NCBI RefSeq assembly: GCF_000143415.4
Contig: NW_003314262.1
Span: forward strand, 5,862,304-5,926,303
DNA: 64,000 nt
Origin: Selaginella moellendorffii
Lineage: Eukaryota > Streptophyta > Lycopodiopsida > Selaginellales > Selaginellaceae
Direction: 5' to 3'
Shown piece after piece: positions 1-10,810 of the stretch (the first letter of the stretch is position 1; every line of letters starts with the position of its first letter). The notes below the pieces were generated by a model. That model did not search any database and was not told the origin of the DNA. It saw nothing but the letters and a program-made list of their open reading frames with translations. The position numbers were made by a program, and so were the translations under genes.

Positions 1-542
1 TTGCATCGCTGCCGGATTTACAGCCCGCCCAGGAGCACGACGAGTTCCTGGGAGCGATGGAGATGGCCAGATTGTAGCCCTCGAGCAGAGAGACGGAGTA
101 CCGGGCCGGGAGATTGAGCTGGGCGATGGTGGCTGGCGGAGTTCCACGCTTGGAGCAGGATATATCGCCCGAGCCACAGTCGCCTGTGTCGCAGATGAAT
201 TTGCTGGTACTGGATCCGGGTGCCTGGCGCCAGGAGCACCCCGTTCTTCCCCAAAACCGGCCCGACCAGTCACGAGGGACGAAGAGCGAGAAGGTCTCGT
301 CCGCGCTGAGCTCGGTTCCACTCGAAAATGGATTCGACACGCCCGGGTCAGTGGTCCATGCTGCCCACACGGAGAAGGAGCACGAGTTTCTCAGTCGGAT
401 CAACACGCTGCTGTCTTGGGCTCTCGATCCATGCCCTGTGTCAGAGAAGGTTCGATTTTTGGATCTACGGAAGAAGAAGAAGAAGAGACTTGCCTGCGGC
501 GAGTGCGAGGAGGAAGACAAGAGCAAAAACTCCACGACACAT
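1..542 (-). CDS. Thaumatin-like protein (PR-5 family), 5' part only
   Basis: Secreted thaumatin-like proteins are cysteine-rich apoplastic defence/stress proteins. Seen: ATG at 542-540 opens a short hydrophobic signal peptide (MCRGVFALVFLLALAAG). A 58-bp intron (436-493) follows with a GC donor (G|GCAAGT) and AG acceptor; joining at 494/435 keeps the frame. The second exon reads RNSCSFSVWAAW, then DWSGRFWGRTGCSW, CDTGDCGSG and PPATIAQLNL, the standard TLP order, then SLLEGYNLAISI and runs off the left edge with several of the family's cysteines. About 160 of the usual 220-250 residues are present; the missing part includes the C-terminal disulfides. A TATA-like site lies 45 bp upstream. Family call is firm; the GC-AG intron is my reading and needs transcript support. 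Confidence 0.85.
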
Positions 543-586
543 CTCCAACGTTGTTGATGATGACTTTGGGAATTGCTCATGCGGTT

Positions 587-594
587 CTTATAGC
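587..594 (-). promoter_or_regulatory. TATA-like box of the thaumatin-like gene
   Basis: GCTATAAG on the minus strand, about 45 bp upstream of the ATG at 542. The position suits a short 5' leader. No transcript evidence is available. Confidence 0.4.
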
Positions 595-1326
595 AAGCGA
601 GCCTTTTGACTTGAGACAGTGATGCTGGCGGGCGCTGTTTCGAAAAGTCTTGGTCTCATTGCTGCTGATAAGATTGACAGCTGCTTCATTGAGTGTGACC
701 GATCACCAGCTTTCGACCGACAACCAGTGAAGGATTAGAATGGTCAATCCTTCATTTCTACGCAGAACCTATCTTCATAGGAGAATTATAGTAAGTTCTT
801 TCTCATTTTTCATTGTTCTCCAGGACCTCAGTTTGATCGTGTACGAGCGCAAAAGTGCTGAGGCAAGTTCAAGAGCTGATCGAACCACCATATTTAGCCC
901 ATCTCGCAGTCGGATGTAGAGTCCGAGGTCTGGGACTGGGCTTGGTGGCGTGGGCTAGTGGGATGTCGGGAATGGCATCTGTAATTCATTGCTGTCATGT
1001 CTCTGTCCATATGCTTGTCGTCAGCGCTCCAGGCGGGATGTGAACGATCTAGTAGCACACAAATGCAACCTCTACTTCATCTGTGAGAGTCAAATAGTAA
1101 ATCTACGCTCGGGCAACTTTCTCAAAAATCAAAAATCAAATATGAAGTTTATGAAATTTCTATGAAGTTTGGCCTAAACTTGAGACGTCTCATGTACTGG
1201 ACAGAACGTGGCAGTTATCTCTATATAGTTTGCTTCGCAAGGATAACCTTTCCTTGAAAGCTCTCAAGGGGCTGGACAAGCGTAGATCTGCCCGGGCAAC
1301 AGTAGTGATCCTCGTTGAGTTAAATT
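595..1326. other. Intergenic stretch without a recognisable gene
   Basis: Short open frames occur on both strands but none has recognisable domains, splice structure or coding-like composition. Short local repeats such as ATGAAGTTT(A/G)TGAAATTTC near 1140-1170 are the only structure I see. Confidence 0.5.
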
Positions 1327-1833
1327 TCACTTCTGATTTAGAGTCACCTTAATCTCTAATGTCATGAAGTCGTCTGTTTTATCCTCAAGCTTTTCATGCA
1401 GGCAGTTAGTTGAGAGTCTGATATGGTCTTTGAAGAGAAGTGACCAAGAGACGTTTCTCTTGAGCTTTCTATTGAGAAATTCTTTTACAGTGCAAGAGTC
1501 GCGCTCTTGGGACAAATCATATATGTCTTTGTCAGTTGCTAGCTTGAATTCTACCATCACCGTGTATCACATGCAATAAGTATGCAAGAAAACACAGAAG
1601 CATAGATATGACAGACGACCAAAACAATGCATAGTATAATTGTTCAGCGACACAATCTCAGAATCGTCAACACGGAAAATCCTGTAACCATCTGCAAGAA
1701 AACTTATTTTTCCCTGAGATTTCAATTGGTTGCTAGCGAGTAGACAAGAAGTGCGCACGTCACTCTTACATAGCAGTGCCAGGGGCAGCGGCTCACGGAG
1801 CGCTCTCTTCAAGCCCTCGGGCTCCAGGATGGA
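1327..1833 (-). CDS. Possible orphan gene fragment, two exons
   Basis: Unrecognised. On the minus strand an open stretch reads LEPEGLKRALREPLPLALL from about 1833 down to NNYTMHCF near 1628. A plausible GT-AG intron (donor TTTG|GTCGTC, acceptor GGTAG|AA) joins it in frame to EFKLATDKDIYDLSQERDS and onward to a stop at 1327. The second part ends in IKVTLNQK and loosely resembles a ubiquitin-like strand pattern, but I cannot assign a family. No clear start codon context or promoter was seen, and the upstream sequence (1861-2200) looks decayed. It could be a gene relic or chance open frames. Confidence 0.25.
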
Positions 1834-1860
1834 GAAAGGGAATGGCTTCTAGCCCAAGCT

Positions 1861-2348
1861 TTGCTATTGTCCATCGCAGCTGCTAAAGCAAACATTCAAG
1901 AAAAGTTACAAGAGCTGAGGGCAAGGAAGATCTTGTCATCGGCCTTGCAGCGCTAGCTCAAGAGGCCCTCGTCCAAGCTCACCCATTGTAGGAATCGAGC
2001 GCTGTCGCTGACCTTGGGCGCCCTGATTCTTTATATGCAGTCGAGAAGCGTGGTGCCTGGAGCTACAGGCACGAGCTTGCAAGAAGGGTGCTGCTTCACG
2101 GCAGCTTGATCCGGCGCTAGAACTTCACCATCGCCAACCACACAGTACCGCCACCTATTTCCTTTTTTCAACTTTATAAGGCTCTAAAGTATTCGAATAT
2201 TCTTATTCAACCTTTTCATACTAGTCAATCCTGCTGACAGTCAAATGCCATGCCACAAGGGTTTTGTGTTGCGCGATCACGGGTATGGCGCACTCGGTGA
2301 CGGCTATGGCGCATTCTCTGCGGCGCTGACGGCACTCTCGCATCGAGA
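1861..2348. other. Intergenic; possible decayed coding remnant
   Basis: The plus frame around 1930-2120 reads as broken protein-like segments (DLVIGLAALAQEALVQ, stop, then LYAVEKRGAWSYRHELARR), suggesting an old gene remnant of unknown family. The last 200 bp, with CTTTATAAGG near 2172, is the probable promoter and leader of the downstream U-box gene. Confidence 0.3.
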
Positions 2349-5300
2349 ATGCTGCCGGGGCGATTTGGCGGCGTTGTTCTAGCGCCGGTGTCGGAGCTCC
2401 TGGCCAGGGTTCTCGTCCAGATCGCAGAGACAGTCGTGGCGGCGAAGGATGTGCTCATCGAGAAGGAGAGCTTCAGCCAATTGGCCAGGTATTTGGAGAA
2501 GATCCGGCCGCTGCTGGTGGAGCTCCAGGACAAGAATCTCGCGGACGATGTTCCTCCGCTCAGGAAATCGCTCGAGACCCTGGGCAAGGAGATGAGGAAG
2601 TCGCAGGAGCTCATCGCGCACTGCAGCTCCAAGAGCAAGATCTACTTGCTCATCAATTGCCGCTCCATCGTCAGCCAGGTCCAGGGAATCACCCAAGAGA
2701 TTGGGCGGTGCTTGAGCCTGGTGCCAATGGCGAGCATGAATCTCTCGGCCGACACGAGGCAAAATGCCATGGGTCTTCTCCAGGACATGCAAAGCGCTCA
2801 GTTCAAGGCAACTCTCGCGGGGGAGGAGATCGTGGGAATGATAGAGAATGGAGTGAGGACGCGTCGTCTTGACAGTAACTTCTCCAATGATCTGCTGCTA
2901 CAAATCGCTCACGCGGTTGGGGTTCCAGAGAATCCAGTGGCTCTTCGCCAGGAGCTCTTGCAGTTTAAGAAGGAGAAGGAGGAGATAGAACTCCACAAGG
3001 ACCAGGCAGAGGCTTATCAACTCGAGCAGATAATTGGGATCTTAAACGCGGCCGATGCCGCGACCACGGCAGCCGAGAAGGAGTCGACGTACAGGAGGAA
3101 GAAGAGTTTCGGGGGGATTCACGCTCTACCTCCACTCCAAACTTTTTGCTGTCCGATCACGCAGGAAGTCATGGAGGATCCCGTGGAGATAGCTTCTGGA
3201 CAGATCTTCGAGAGGAGTGCCATATCGAAGTGGTTCTCGGCTGGAAAGAGGACGTGTCCGACAACCAAAGTGGAGCTGGACTCGCTGGAAGTGAAGCCGA
3301 ACTTTGCTCTTCGCCAGTCCATCGAGGAGTGGAAGGAGAGGAACGTTATCATCGGTATCGGAGTTGCGCGGTCGAAAATTCTTTCGGATAACCAGGACGA
3401 CATTCACAGTGGTCTTCGTGACTTGCAGAAGCTAAGCGAAGAGAAGTCCCTGCATCGATACTGGATTGCCTCGGAGCGCCTCATTCCTGAAATTGTAAGG
3501 CTTCTCAAAGGTGGCGGACGAGATACAAGGAGAAGGGCTCTAGAAACGCTGTGCAGTCTTGCAAAGAGTGACGAGATCAAGGTACTCTACTTTTTCTTTT
3601 CTCTCTCCCTCTCCATCACTTCTGAGGACTCTCGTGTTAGTGGATCAGGAAGAAATCACGGCAGAAAGCGCCATCCCGATCATCGCTCGCTCTCTAGCTC
3701 GTGACGTCGGGGAGAGCAGGCAGGCTGTAGCACTGCTGCTAGAACTGTCGAAAATTCCTACGAGCTTGGAGCAAATAGGAAAGGCTCAAGGCTGCATTCT
3801 GCTTCTGGTGGCCATGCTGAGAAGTGAAAATTCGAGCGCGGTGGAAGATGCTCGACAGCTGCTGGCAAACTTGTCCGGCACTGACGCCAACGTTATCCAG
3901 ATGGCCGAGGCGAACCATTTCGGGCCCTTGATCTCACGTCTAGATGAAGGTGAAATGCTATGCGTTTTTTCTTGTTCTCACAGAAGTTTTGCAGGGAGTG
4001 ACGCGACAAAAATTCTCATGGCAACTGCGTTGTCGGACATGAGCTTGACGGACGAAAGTAAAGCTACGCTTGGCAAGACAGGAGCAATCCAGCCTCTGGC
4101 GAGCATGCTCTCTTCTGGTAAGCCTGAATTCCAACAGCCAGCTCTTGGAGCTCTTGCGAGCTTGTCAACGTATCCTAGCAACAGGGAGGCCATGATCGCG
4201 GCAAATGTGCTACCTCCGTTGCTCCAGCTATTGTTCTCCATTGCCTCGGTGGTGATGGCTCTCAAAGTACAGGCCGCTGCTACGATAGCCAACATTTCTT
4301 CGTGGGACGGTAGTGTAGCTGGGGACCAAGGGGACGTGGTAGACAAGTTTAGGATTCTCCAGAGTGAGGATACAGTGGCTCGACTTCTCGCGATGCTCAA
4401 GCTCACAGATCCTTCGGTGCAAGCTCACATACTATACGGACTGGTGGCAATGTGTTCGAGAAGCAGCGCCAAGACTCTCCGACTAAGTCTGAGACACGCA
4501 GGGGCCATGGAGCTGCTTATCAGCTTGTTTCTGGAAGCCGAGGATCAAGAGGTTAGAACAGGTTCCTTGAAGTTGGTGTTTTGGATCTCCAGGGATACCA
4601 CAGGCAAGGATCTGGCCTCGCACGTAGACTCTCCACGCATGGAAGCTCTAGTGAAGTTCATCACCTCTTCGCAAGACGCTGGAGCCAGCAGCGCGGCCTT
4701 GGGAATCATTGGCATTCTCCCACAGGCGGATGCTCAAGTCATGCGGCTCCTCCAACAAGCCGGGGTTTTGCCTGCCGCCATCGACGCTCTCTCCGAAGCT
4801 CTGTCCAGGATCTCGACCAAGGAACCATACAACACTCTCCTCGAGAACGCAGCGGGAGCGCTGTTACTCTTCACGAACCCCTCCAACGTCGAGGTGCAAA
4901 CGCAAGCCGCTGGAGTGATACCATCGCTGGTGAGGCTGCTAGAGATCGGGACGCCGCTAGCAAAGTCCCGGGCAGCCACAGCGCTGGGACAGTTCTCGGA
5001 GAACTCGGGCAAGCTGAGCTCCAGAGCTCCAGCTTCCAGAGGCTGCTGTAGCCTCTTCGGGCCACGCCGCGACTTGGGCTGTCCAGTTCACGGTGGCAAG
5101 TGCTCGGTGCGATCGTCATTTTGCTTGGTGGAGGCGTGGGCGATCGCGCCGCTGGTCCAGACGCTGGGTAACGAGGACGGTCTCGTTCACGAGGCTGCGC
5201 TTGGGGCCTTGACAACTTTGCTCTACGATGATACGTGGGAGAATGGAGTTCACGTCATCGCGCAAGCGCATGGCGTGAGGCCAGTGGTGCGGCTGTTGAC

Positions 5301-5505
5301 GAGCGGGAGCCCGGGGGCCAAAGAGAAGGCGGTGTGGATGCTCGAGAAGTTCTTCCGGTTTAGAGAGTACCAGGAGGAGTATGGCAGGGCGGCCCAGATG
5401 CCACTGATTGATCTCACGCAGAGAGGTAGCGCGTCGACAAGGCAGCTTGCTGCGAAAATCTTGGCTCATCTGAATGTTCTTCACGACCAGTCGTCATACT
5501 TTTGA
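2349..5505 (+). CDS. U-box/ARM-repeat E3 ubiquitin ligase (PUB42/43/44-like)
   Basis: Plant U-box E3 ligases transfer ubiquitin from an E2 to substrates bound by ARM repeats. My model has three exons: 2349-3581, 3649-3949 and 3995-5505, giving about 1014 residues, near PUB42-type length. Residues 1-250 are a helical N-terminal domain. The U-box (about 262-335) begins LQTFCCPITQEVMEDPV and includes RTCPTT; ARM repeats fill the rest. A cysteine-rich insert GCPVHGGKCSVRSSFCLVEA in the late ARM region is a hallmark of this subfamily. Intron 1 (67 bp) ends in GATCAG, allowing IK|EEITAESAIP; intron 2 (45 bp) joins LDEG|SDATKIL. One oddity is Trp where this subfamily usually has Gly in VEAWAIAPLV. 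It looks intact. Substrates are unknown. Confidence 0.9.
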
Positions 5506-7000
5506 AAAATCATCCTAGATTTCAACCTGGAATATAGGCCTTTTCAAGCCAAACAGGATCACTTACATGAACAATCCTGTTGCTCCTTGCAACGACACAC
5601 TAAAAATCACTGCTGCCTAGCCTTGTCACTAGCTTTGTTGGCGACCTTTGCTAGAACTTCTGCTAATATCTTAACCTAGGGCTGGCCACAGGTTGGACAA
5701 TTCACACAGATTAGTTGATCCTGAGCAATTCTTGCTGTGATGCACTCCTCAGACACTTGTAATCACCATTGCACCACTAAGGGCTGTTAGATGAAGAATC
5801 CTTCCAAAAACCTTTTCTTTTATTCCACTCCTTTCACTTTTACACACATGCTAGAAAATGCCTTTTCATCAACCTCCCTATATTCCACTATAACCAAAAA
5901 AAGAAGGATTATTCTTGAGTTGGCTTTGCAACAAATTCTCTCATCTTGCAGCCATGGAGGATGGCTTCAACTACTTCGCTACCAGGATCACAGTCCTGGC
6001 CACCACCCACCACTTTGGCTCCTGTGGCCGGTAACTGTGCCAGCAGATTTAGTCTTGTGCTGTCTCTGATCTGGGCTTGCAAGATGCACAATAATTCCAA
6101 GTGAGTAATGGCACACCAGGCTATTGAAGTTGTTAATAAGCATGATGGCTGGAAACAGGCAAGCTTGAATGGCTATGATGGATGGGGGTATGCCCCATCA
6201 TATAGACCACCTATATTTTTAAGATATAGAATCTATTTGGAGGATGCCACATGGCACATGGATGTCAATGGTCCTGATTTACAAATAACATGCCATACAA
6301 TGGACGGCTTGGAGACATGAACCAAGTACTTAAAGCTGGTCTAAACACGCTCAGAGACAGGCTTGCAGCATATAACATGTACAGAAATGTGTTGTGACAT
6401 GACAGACATCTTCTTGTACTACATTTTGTGTAAGGAACCAAGTCTATTAATGAATTTACTTAGCAAATGATGCTAAACACAGTTTGTATTAGTGATAATT
6501 ATAAAATTATAATTAAACATGTATTTATGCCTAATACAAATATCTATTCATATAAAATATATTTTAAAAATTTTTTAATTGGTTTTTATAATAGTGGCTA
6601 ATTAACAGCTAGCCAAATCATTCTTCACATGAGTCAATTTATTGTCCTGCCAACTCAAAAACCTAGAGCTGTTACTATATAGTCCTATATTTCCAACTCA
6701 AAGAACAGGATGAAGTGGTGTGGATGGCGCTCATCACTGGGTTGCACGGCAGATAAAATGTGTTAGATTCAGCTTTAGTGTACTTTTCTTCTTTATTTCC
6801 TTGGCTTGAGATGGTTTGGACAAAATTTTAAAGTTGGCAAAGTTAATATTATGATTCAATGCAAAGAAAACAAAGATCTAATCTCCCTAGACTATGTTAC
6901 ACCACCCAACCATCCCTGACTTTTCCTGTGGACCTTTACGAGTCTGGAAACTTCTAACACTTTTGGTCAATGCAGCATGTCTAGGGAATTCAAGTCATCA
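5506..7000. other. Intergenic, AT-rich, possible transposon relic
   Basis: No confident gene. Short protein-like stretches appear on both strands (minus 5909-6100 ending ILHGCKMREFVAKPTQE; plus 6108-6320; and NQVLKAGLNTLRDRLAAYN near 6320-6370, soon broken by stops). They could be remnants of a transposable element, but I see no terminal repeats. 6480-6600 is strongly AT-rich. The region past 6890 is the 3' flank of the receptor-kinase pseudogene. Confidence 0.35.
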
Positions 7001-8864
7001 CTACTTGTATTCGTTGAGGACCTCATTACCTGGTGGGAGCTTAGTGGGAAGAGTGCCAATCTCGAGATATCCCAGCAACATGGCCACAACTTCACTCATT
7101 GTTGGTCGAGCTTCCTCATGTTTTTGCGTACACAGCATGGCAACACGGAGCAGTTTAGAAACCTCCTCCACCACATAGGCACTGCCCAGCCTCTTGTCAA
7201 TGCATTCGCTCATCCTGTTTGCCATGACGAGTTTCCAAGACTGCAGCCATGAAAGCATTGGTTATCGGTTCTAATTTGATCGACTTACTAGTTGAAGTAA
7301 GAGCTCCTCTTCGGCTGGCAATGCCGGATCCACGCACTTTCTGCCGCTGGCGAGCTCGAGGACGAGGATTCCGTAGCTAAAGACATTGGCTTTGGCCGTC
7401 AATCGCCCTCGAGTTGCGTACTTTGGTGCCATGTATCCACTAGAAGAATGGCGTGAGTTTTGTCCAGACTGCGGAAGGATGAGGAGATCAAACTTACAAT
7501 GTGCCGGCCACCTTTGTTCTAATGAAGCTTTTGTCCAAGTCGAAGAGCTTTGATATCCCAAAGTCGGAGATCTTTGGCTGCAGCTTGTCGTGGACATGGG
7601 ACTCCTCGTGCAAGTAAGCAAGACCACGACTATCCCAATGGCAATTTGAAAGCGTGACTGCCAGTCAACGAACGCGTTTGATCCAGAACCTGCGGATAAA
7701 GCTTATCGTTAGAAAGAATGGAGAGAAACAAGGATTATTACTGAAGAGCGCTCGGTCAAGGCTGCCTTTGTTGAGAAACTCGTAGACGAGCAGCCTTTCA
7801 TCTGCCTCAACACAATAGCCTTTGAGCCTTACAAGATTTCGGTGCTGAATTCCCGTGATAATGATGATCTTGTTCACGAACTCTCTTTTGCCTTGGTTAG
7901 ACTGCAAGGAGAGCTTCTTCACTGCTACTTGCGAGCCATTGTTTAAGGTGGCCTACAAGAAACAAGATAGTTCTAGGCGTGCAACTTCACAGAATAAAGA
8001 ACTAACCTTGTAAACAGTGCCAAATCCACCTTGTCCAAGCTTGTTCTTCTCGCTGAAGCTATCAGTGGCTAGAGACAACTCCTGGTACTTGAACACAACA
8101 GGACCTTCAATGCTTCCTGTTGTCAACGAAGCAAACCATGTCAAAAACGGGAAGAACACTCGAGAGAAAATAACACTTACTTTCGATGTCGGTATCGTCT
8201 CCACGCCTCTGGCGCCCAACCAACTTGGTATGTATCCTCCATCTCCATATGGCAAAGCCAGCAACACCCAAGAGCAAACAAAGTCCCACTGCTCCTCCCA
8301 CGAGTCCCCATGGCCAAGAAGAGGAACTGGATGCTCGAGCCGGAGGAGAAGAACTTAATGGAGGTATTGGAGCTAGCGCAGGAGCTGAAACATTCGGACC
8401 CATCACCCCCAACACACCTACAAGCACAAGCTTCTCATACGAGATGCATCTAATGATATTAGAGAAACTTACTCATTTTGACCACAGTAAAGTTGTAGTT
8501 CTCGAATCTCAAGCGGCAGCGATTGGAGGTGTCGTTGATCCAAAGCACGCCACCCACGGCAACACGAGGCGCAGCTTGTCTGATCCGACATGTTGTAGAA
8601 GCCAGTGTGGCCGTAAGCGGTGTCGGGGAAATCGCCATAGCCAAGGCATGACGCGAATCCATTGGGAGGATTCTGCTCGTAGAGGAACTGGATGACCGTC
8701 TCCACATTCTTCTGGAACTGGCTCCCTTGGGTGGTCTTGCGGGTGGCGTTATACACGACACCAGGTTTGGTGTCGCTGCTTGGCTCGTCGGGTGGAATGC
8801 CTTGCGCTGCCGAGCCATCGAGCAAGAACAGGGGGATCATCCATAGCAAGATCAAGAGTGCCAT
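7001..8864 (-). pseudogene. Decayed DUF26-type receptor-like kinase lacking its catalytic loop
   Basis: Cysteine-rich receptor-like kinases have a secreted DUF26 ectodomain, one membrane helix and a Ser/Thr kinase. Seven exon-like blocks are visible: 8473-8864 (signal peptide plus one DUF26), 8181-8417 (membrane helix GLVGGAVGLCLLLGVAGFAI), 8007-8116 (LGQGGFGTVYK), 7742-7952 (VAVKKL), 7498-7689, 7289-7439 and 7001-7240. Damage: the DUF26 frame shifts near 8555-8565; a one-base loss near 7630 shifts the frame after FQIAIGI; and HEES runs through HVH into DKLQPKISDFG, so the whole HRDxKxxN loop is missing. Further losses are the alphaC Glu (VNKI), APE (APK) and the subdomain IX Asp (KANVFSYG). 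It is almost certainly non-functional as a kinase. Splice sites are still largely intact, which implies recent decay. Confidence 0.85.
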
Positions 8865-9145
8865 TGCCGTGCTTCACGCGGCTGAGCCAAAGAGAGTATG
8901 TCAGGTACAAAGCTGGTCAAGTCACACTCTAGCAATGTTAATATTAAAGTTTTTTAGTTAATTTAAAATAAAAAATTATATTCTAAGCAGTAAATTCTTT
9001 GATCCTTTTTCTAATTATAACGAAAGAAAATACGACTGGATAAGCATACGTGTCATATCTGCGGCTTGCTATTGGCCCAATCCGAATCTTTAGAATATGC
9101 TTCATCAATGGAGGGTTTTCTCGCGGAGCCGGTTTGTTGTTGGCT

Positions 9146-9736
9146 ATGGCAGCAGCGGCAATGGCATTCTCCTCCTCCTTCCTGCGACTTCCCAAGATTT
9201 CCGCTCCACAGCAGGTACCGCAATCGCCTCCTTCAGCTAGAAACCTCTCAGGGGTAGCAAGATCAAGCGTGGAGCATGCCAATCCCATTAGAATGATCCA
9301 GGAAGAAAAGTTGGAGAGCCCACCGTCGCTCTCGCGGAGGCAAGCGGTGTTGGCTTCCACCACCGGCATTGTGTTGGCGGGGATGATGGAGCTCCATCCC
9401 TGCGCGGCATTGGCAGACTTCATCGAGGATTACAAATCGGACACCGAGGCCGTGATTGCCAAGGTGAAGGAGACGCTGGCGCTGGAGAAGACAGATCCGG
9501 CAAAGCCCAACGCGGTGGCGAGCCTCCGGCAGAGCTCAAACTCTTGGGTCGCCAAGTACCGGAGAGAGAAGAGCGTCGCCGGGAAGCCCTCCTTCAGCAA
9601 CATGTACTCGGTGCTCAACGCCATCTCCGGGCACTACATTAGCTTCGGGCCCTCGAGCACCATCCCGGCCAAGCGCCAGCAAAGAATCCTCGAGGAAGTG
9701 AAAGACGCCGAGAAGGCGTTGAGTAGGGGACGATAG
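9146..9736 (+). CDS. PSB27: PSB27, photosystem II assembly/repair protein (thylakoid lumen)
   Basis: PSB27 is a lumenal factor that binds CP43 during photosystem II assembly and repair. The single exon encodes 196 residues from ATG 9146; an in-frame ATG at 9050 exists, but the later start gives a typical transit peptide (MAAAAMAFSSSFLRLP). A twin-arginine SLSRRQAVLA (RR at 64-65) followed by a hydrophobic stretch and ALA|DF indicates Tat-type lumen targeting and a mature protein of about 106 residues (11-12 kDa). Diagnostic motifs are WVAKYRREK, FSNMYSVLNAISGHYISFGP and IPAKRQQRILEEVKDAEKAL. It is intact, and the family call is strong. It is transcribed divergently from the kinase pseudogene. 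Confidence 0.9.
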   Translation: MAAAAMAFSSSFLRLPKISAPQQVPQSPPSARNLSGVARSSVEHANPIRMIQEEKLESPPSLSRRQAVLASTTGIVLAGMMELHPCAALADFIEDYKSDTEAVIAKVKETLALEKTDPAKPNAVASLRQSSNSWVAKYRREKSVAGKPSFSNMYSVLNAISGHYISFGPSSTIPAKRQQRILEEVKDAEKALSRGR

Positions 9737-10012
9737 AACAAGGCTTTGACCAATAATCAAAATCTGGCATATTCACTGAAAGATGCCATTTTGGGTGTCA
9801 TTGCAAATAGTCTGAGGTGGCAGACACCTGTACCATAAGCCGACACGTAGGCATATCACATGGGTAAAGGAGACCATGACACGTCAGTAAGTGTTAGTGT
9901 CCCAACGCTATAACCTAATTTTTTGTGGCAACGGTAGCTTGCTACCTGGCTTCTCCACGTGTCGCTTTGGCCCCAAGAAGCATTTGTAGAAATTATAGAC
10001 TAATTCTGTTAA
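9737..10012. other. Short intergenic segment after PSB27
   Basis: Presumed 3' flank of PSB27. No gene, repeat or RNA signal recognised. Confidence 0.5.
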
Positions 10013-10099
10013 TTTGACTTGCTTGTTACAATCTCTCTTTGCTATACCTTCCTGTAGATGGAATTGTTTAAAACCCTTCAAACCTTTGCAAAACACGAG

Positions 10100-10810
10100 C
10101 CGGGTCGGCGGCAGTCCACAGCACCGAGTCAGGCTTTGCAAGCGAATCGAATACCTAGTCTGTGCTCTGCACCGAGCGTATGAATCCAGCAGCAAGCACG
10201 CGATGATCGCGTTCTCGTCTGTGATTCCACGCCGGCATATCTCCGAGCGGGTGGTGACCATGGTGCCGCTGGCCTTGAGAACAGCCACGAAGCTCTGAGT
10301 GTCCGGCTCGTTTGATCGTCCATGACCATGAAAGCTAGCTCTTCTTCTCTACAATCTGCGAATCCTGTATGAGCGCGTTCCATGTAACCAAGTCGCGGTT
10401 CCAGCACCGGCAAAGTGTCGGCCATGCTCCCACACTTTGCATACGCGTCTACCAAAGTGTTCTTTATGAAAACATCCGCCGGTAAAGCGTGCACGGCCAT
10501 GGATTTCTCCACTGAGACTGGCTTCACCATCGGACTCCTCCAATCCCAAACTCGTACAAGCCATCGAAAGTGTGACCATCAAAGTGGAAGCTTGTGCTAC
10601 ACTCCATACTTGCACGAGCCGTTGGCCATTCTCGGAGTTCCAGGAGACGACGCTATGGAAATCCATTCTGGCGAAGACTCCCACCATGGATGCTAACCAG
10701 CGTGTTTGCAATGTAAATGCCAGAGTCGTGTCCATTGTGGCGCCTGCGTGGACGAGCCTTCCCTTTTGTAGCTCCTGCACGCTTTCTGGGAGATCACCTC
10801 AAAGCTGAGC
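10100..10810 (-). pseudogene. Truncated, frameshifted copy of the neighbouring DYW PPR gene
   Basis: The minus strand carries scrambled fragments that match the intact PPR gene at 11,929-14,124. For example, the segment near 10110-10165 is the reverse complement of the gene near 13160-13215, and 10788-10806 matches the gene near 11973-11990. Shared peptide pieces include LQKGRLVHA, the MVKPVSxEKSMAVHAL stretch and SGTMV. Reading frame is lost repeatedly and more than half of the source length is missing through internal deletions. It sits in inverted orientation relative to the intact gene and is embedded in a copy of the iminopeptidase gene. No function is likely. Confidence 0.85.

Noticed and set aside
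5030-5150. Suspected frameshift or intron in the PUB gene near the cysteine-rich stretch
   Set aside because: CPVHGGKCSVRSSFC is a normal insert of this PUB subfamily and the frame is continuous.
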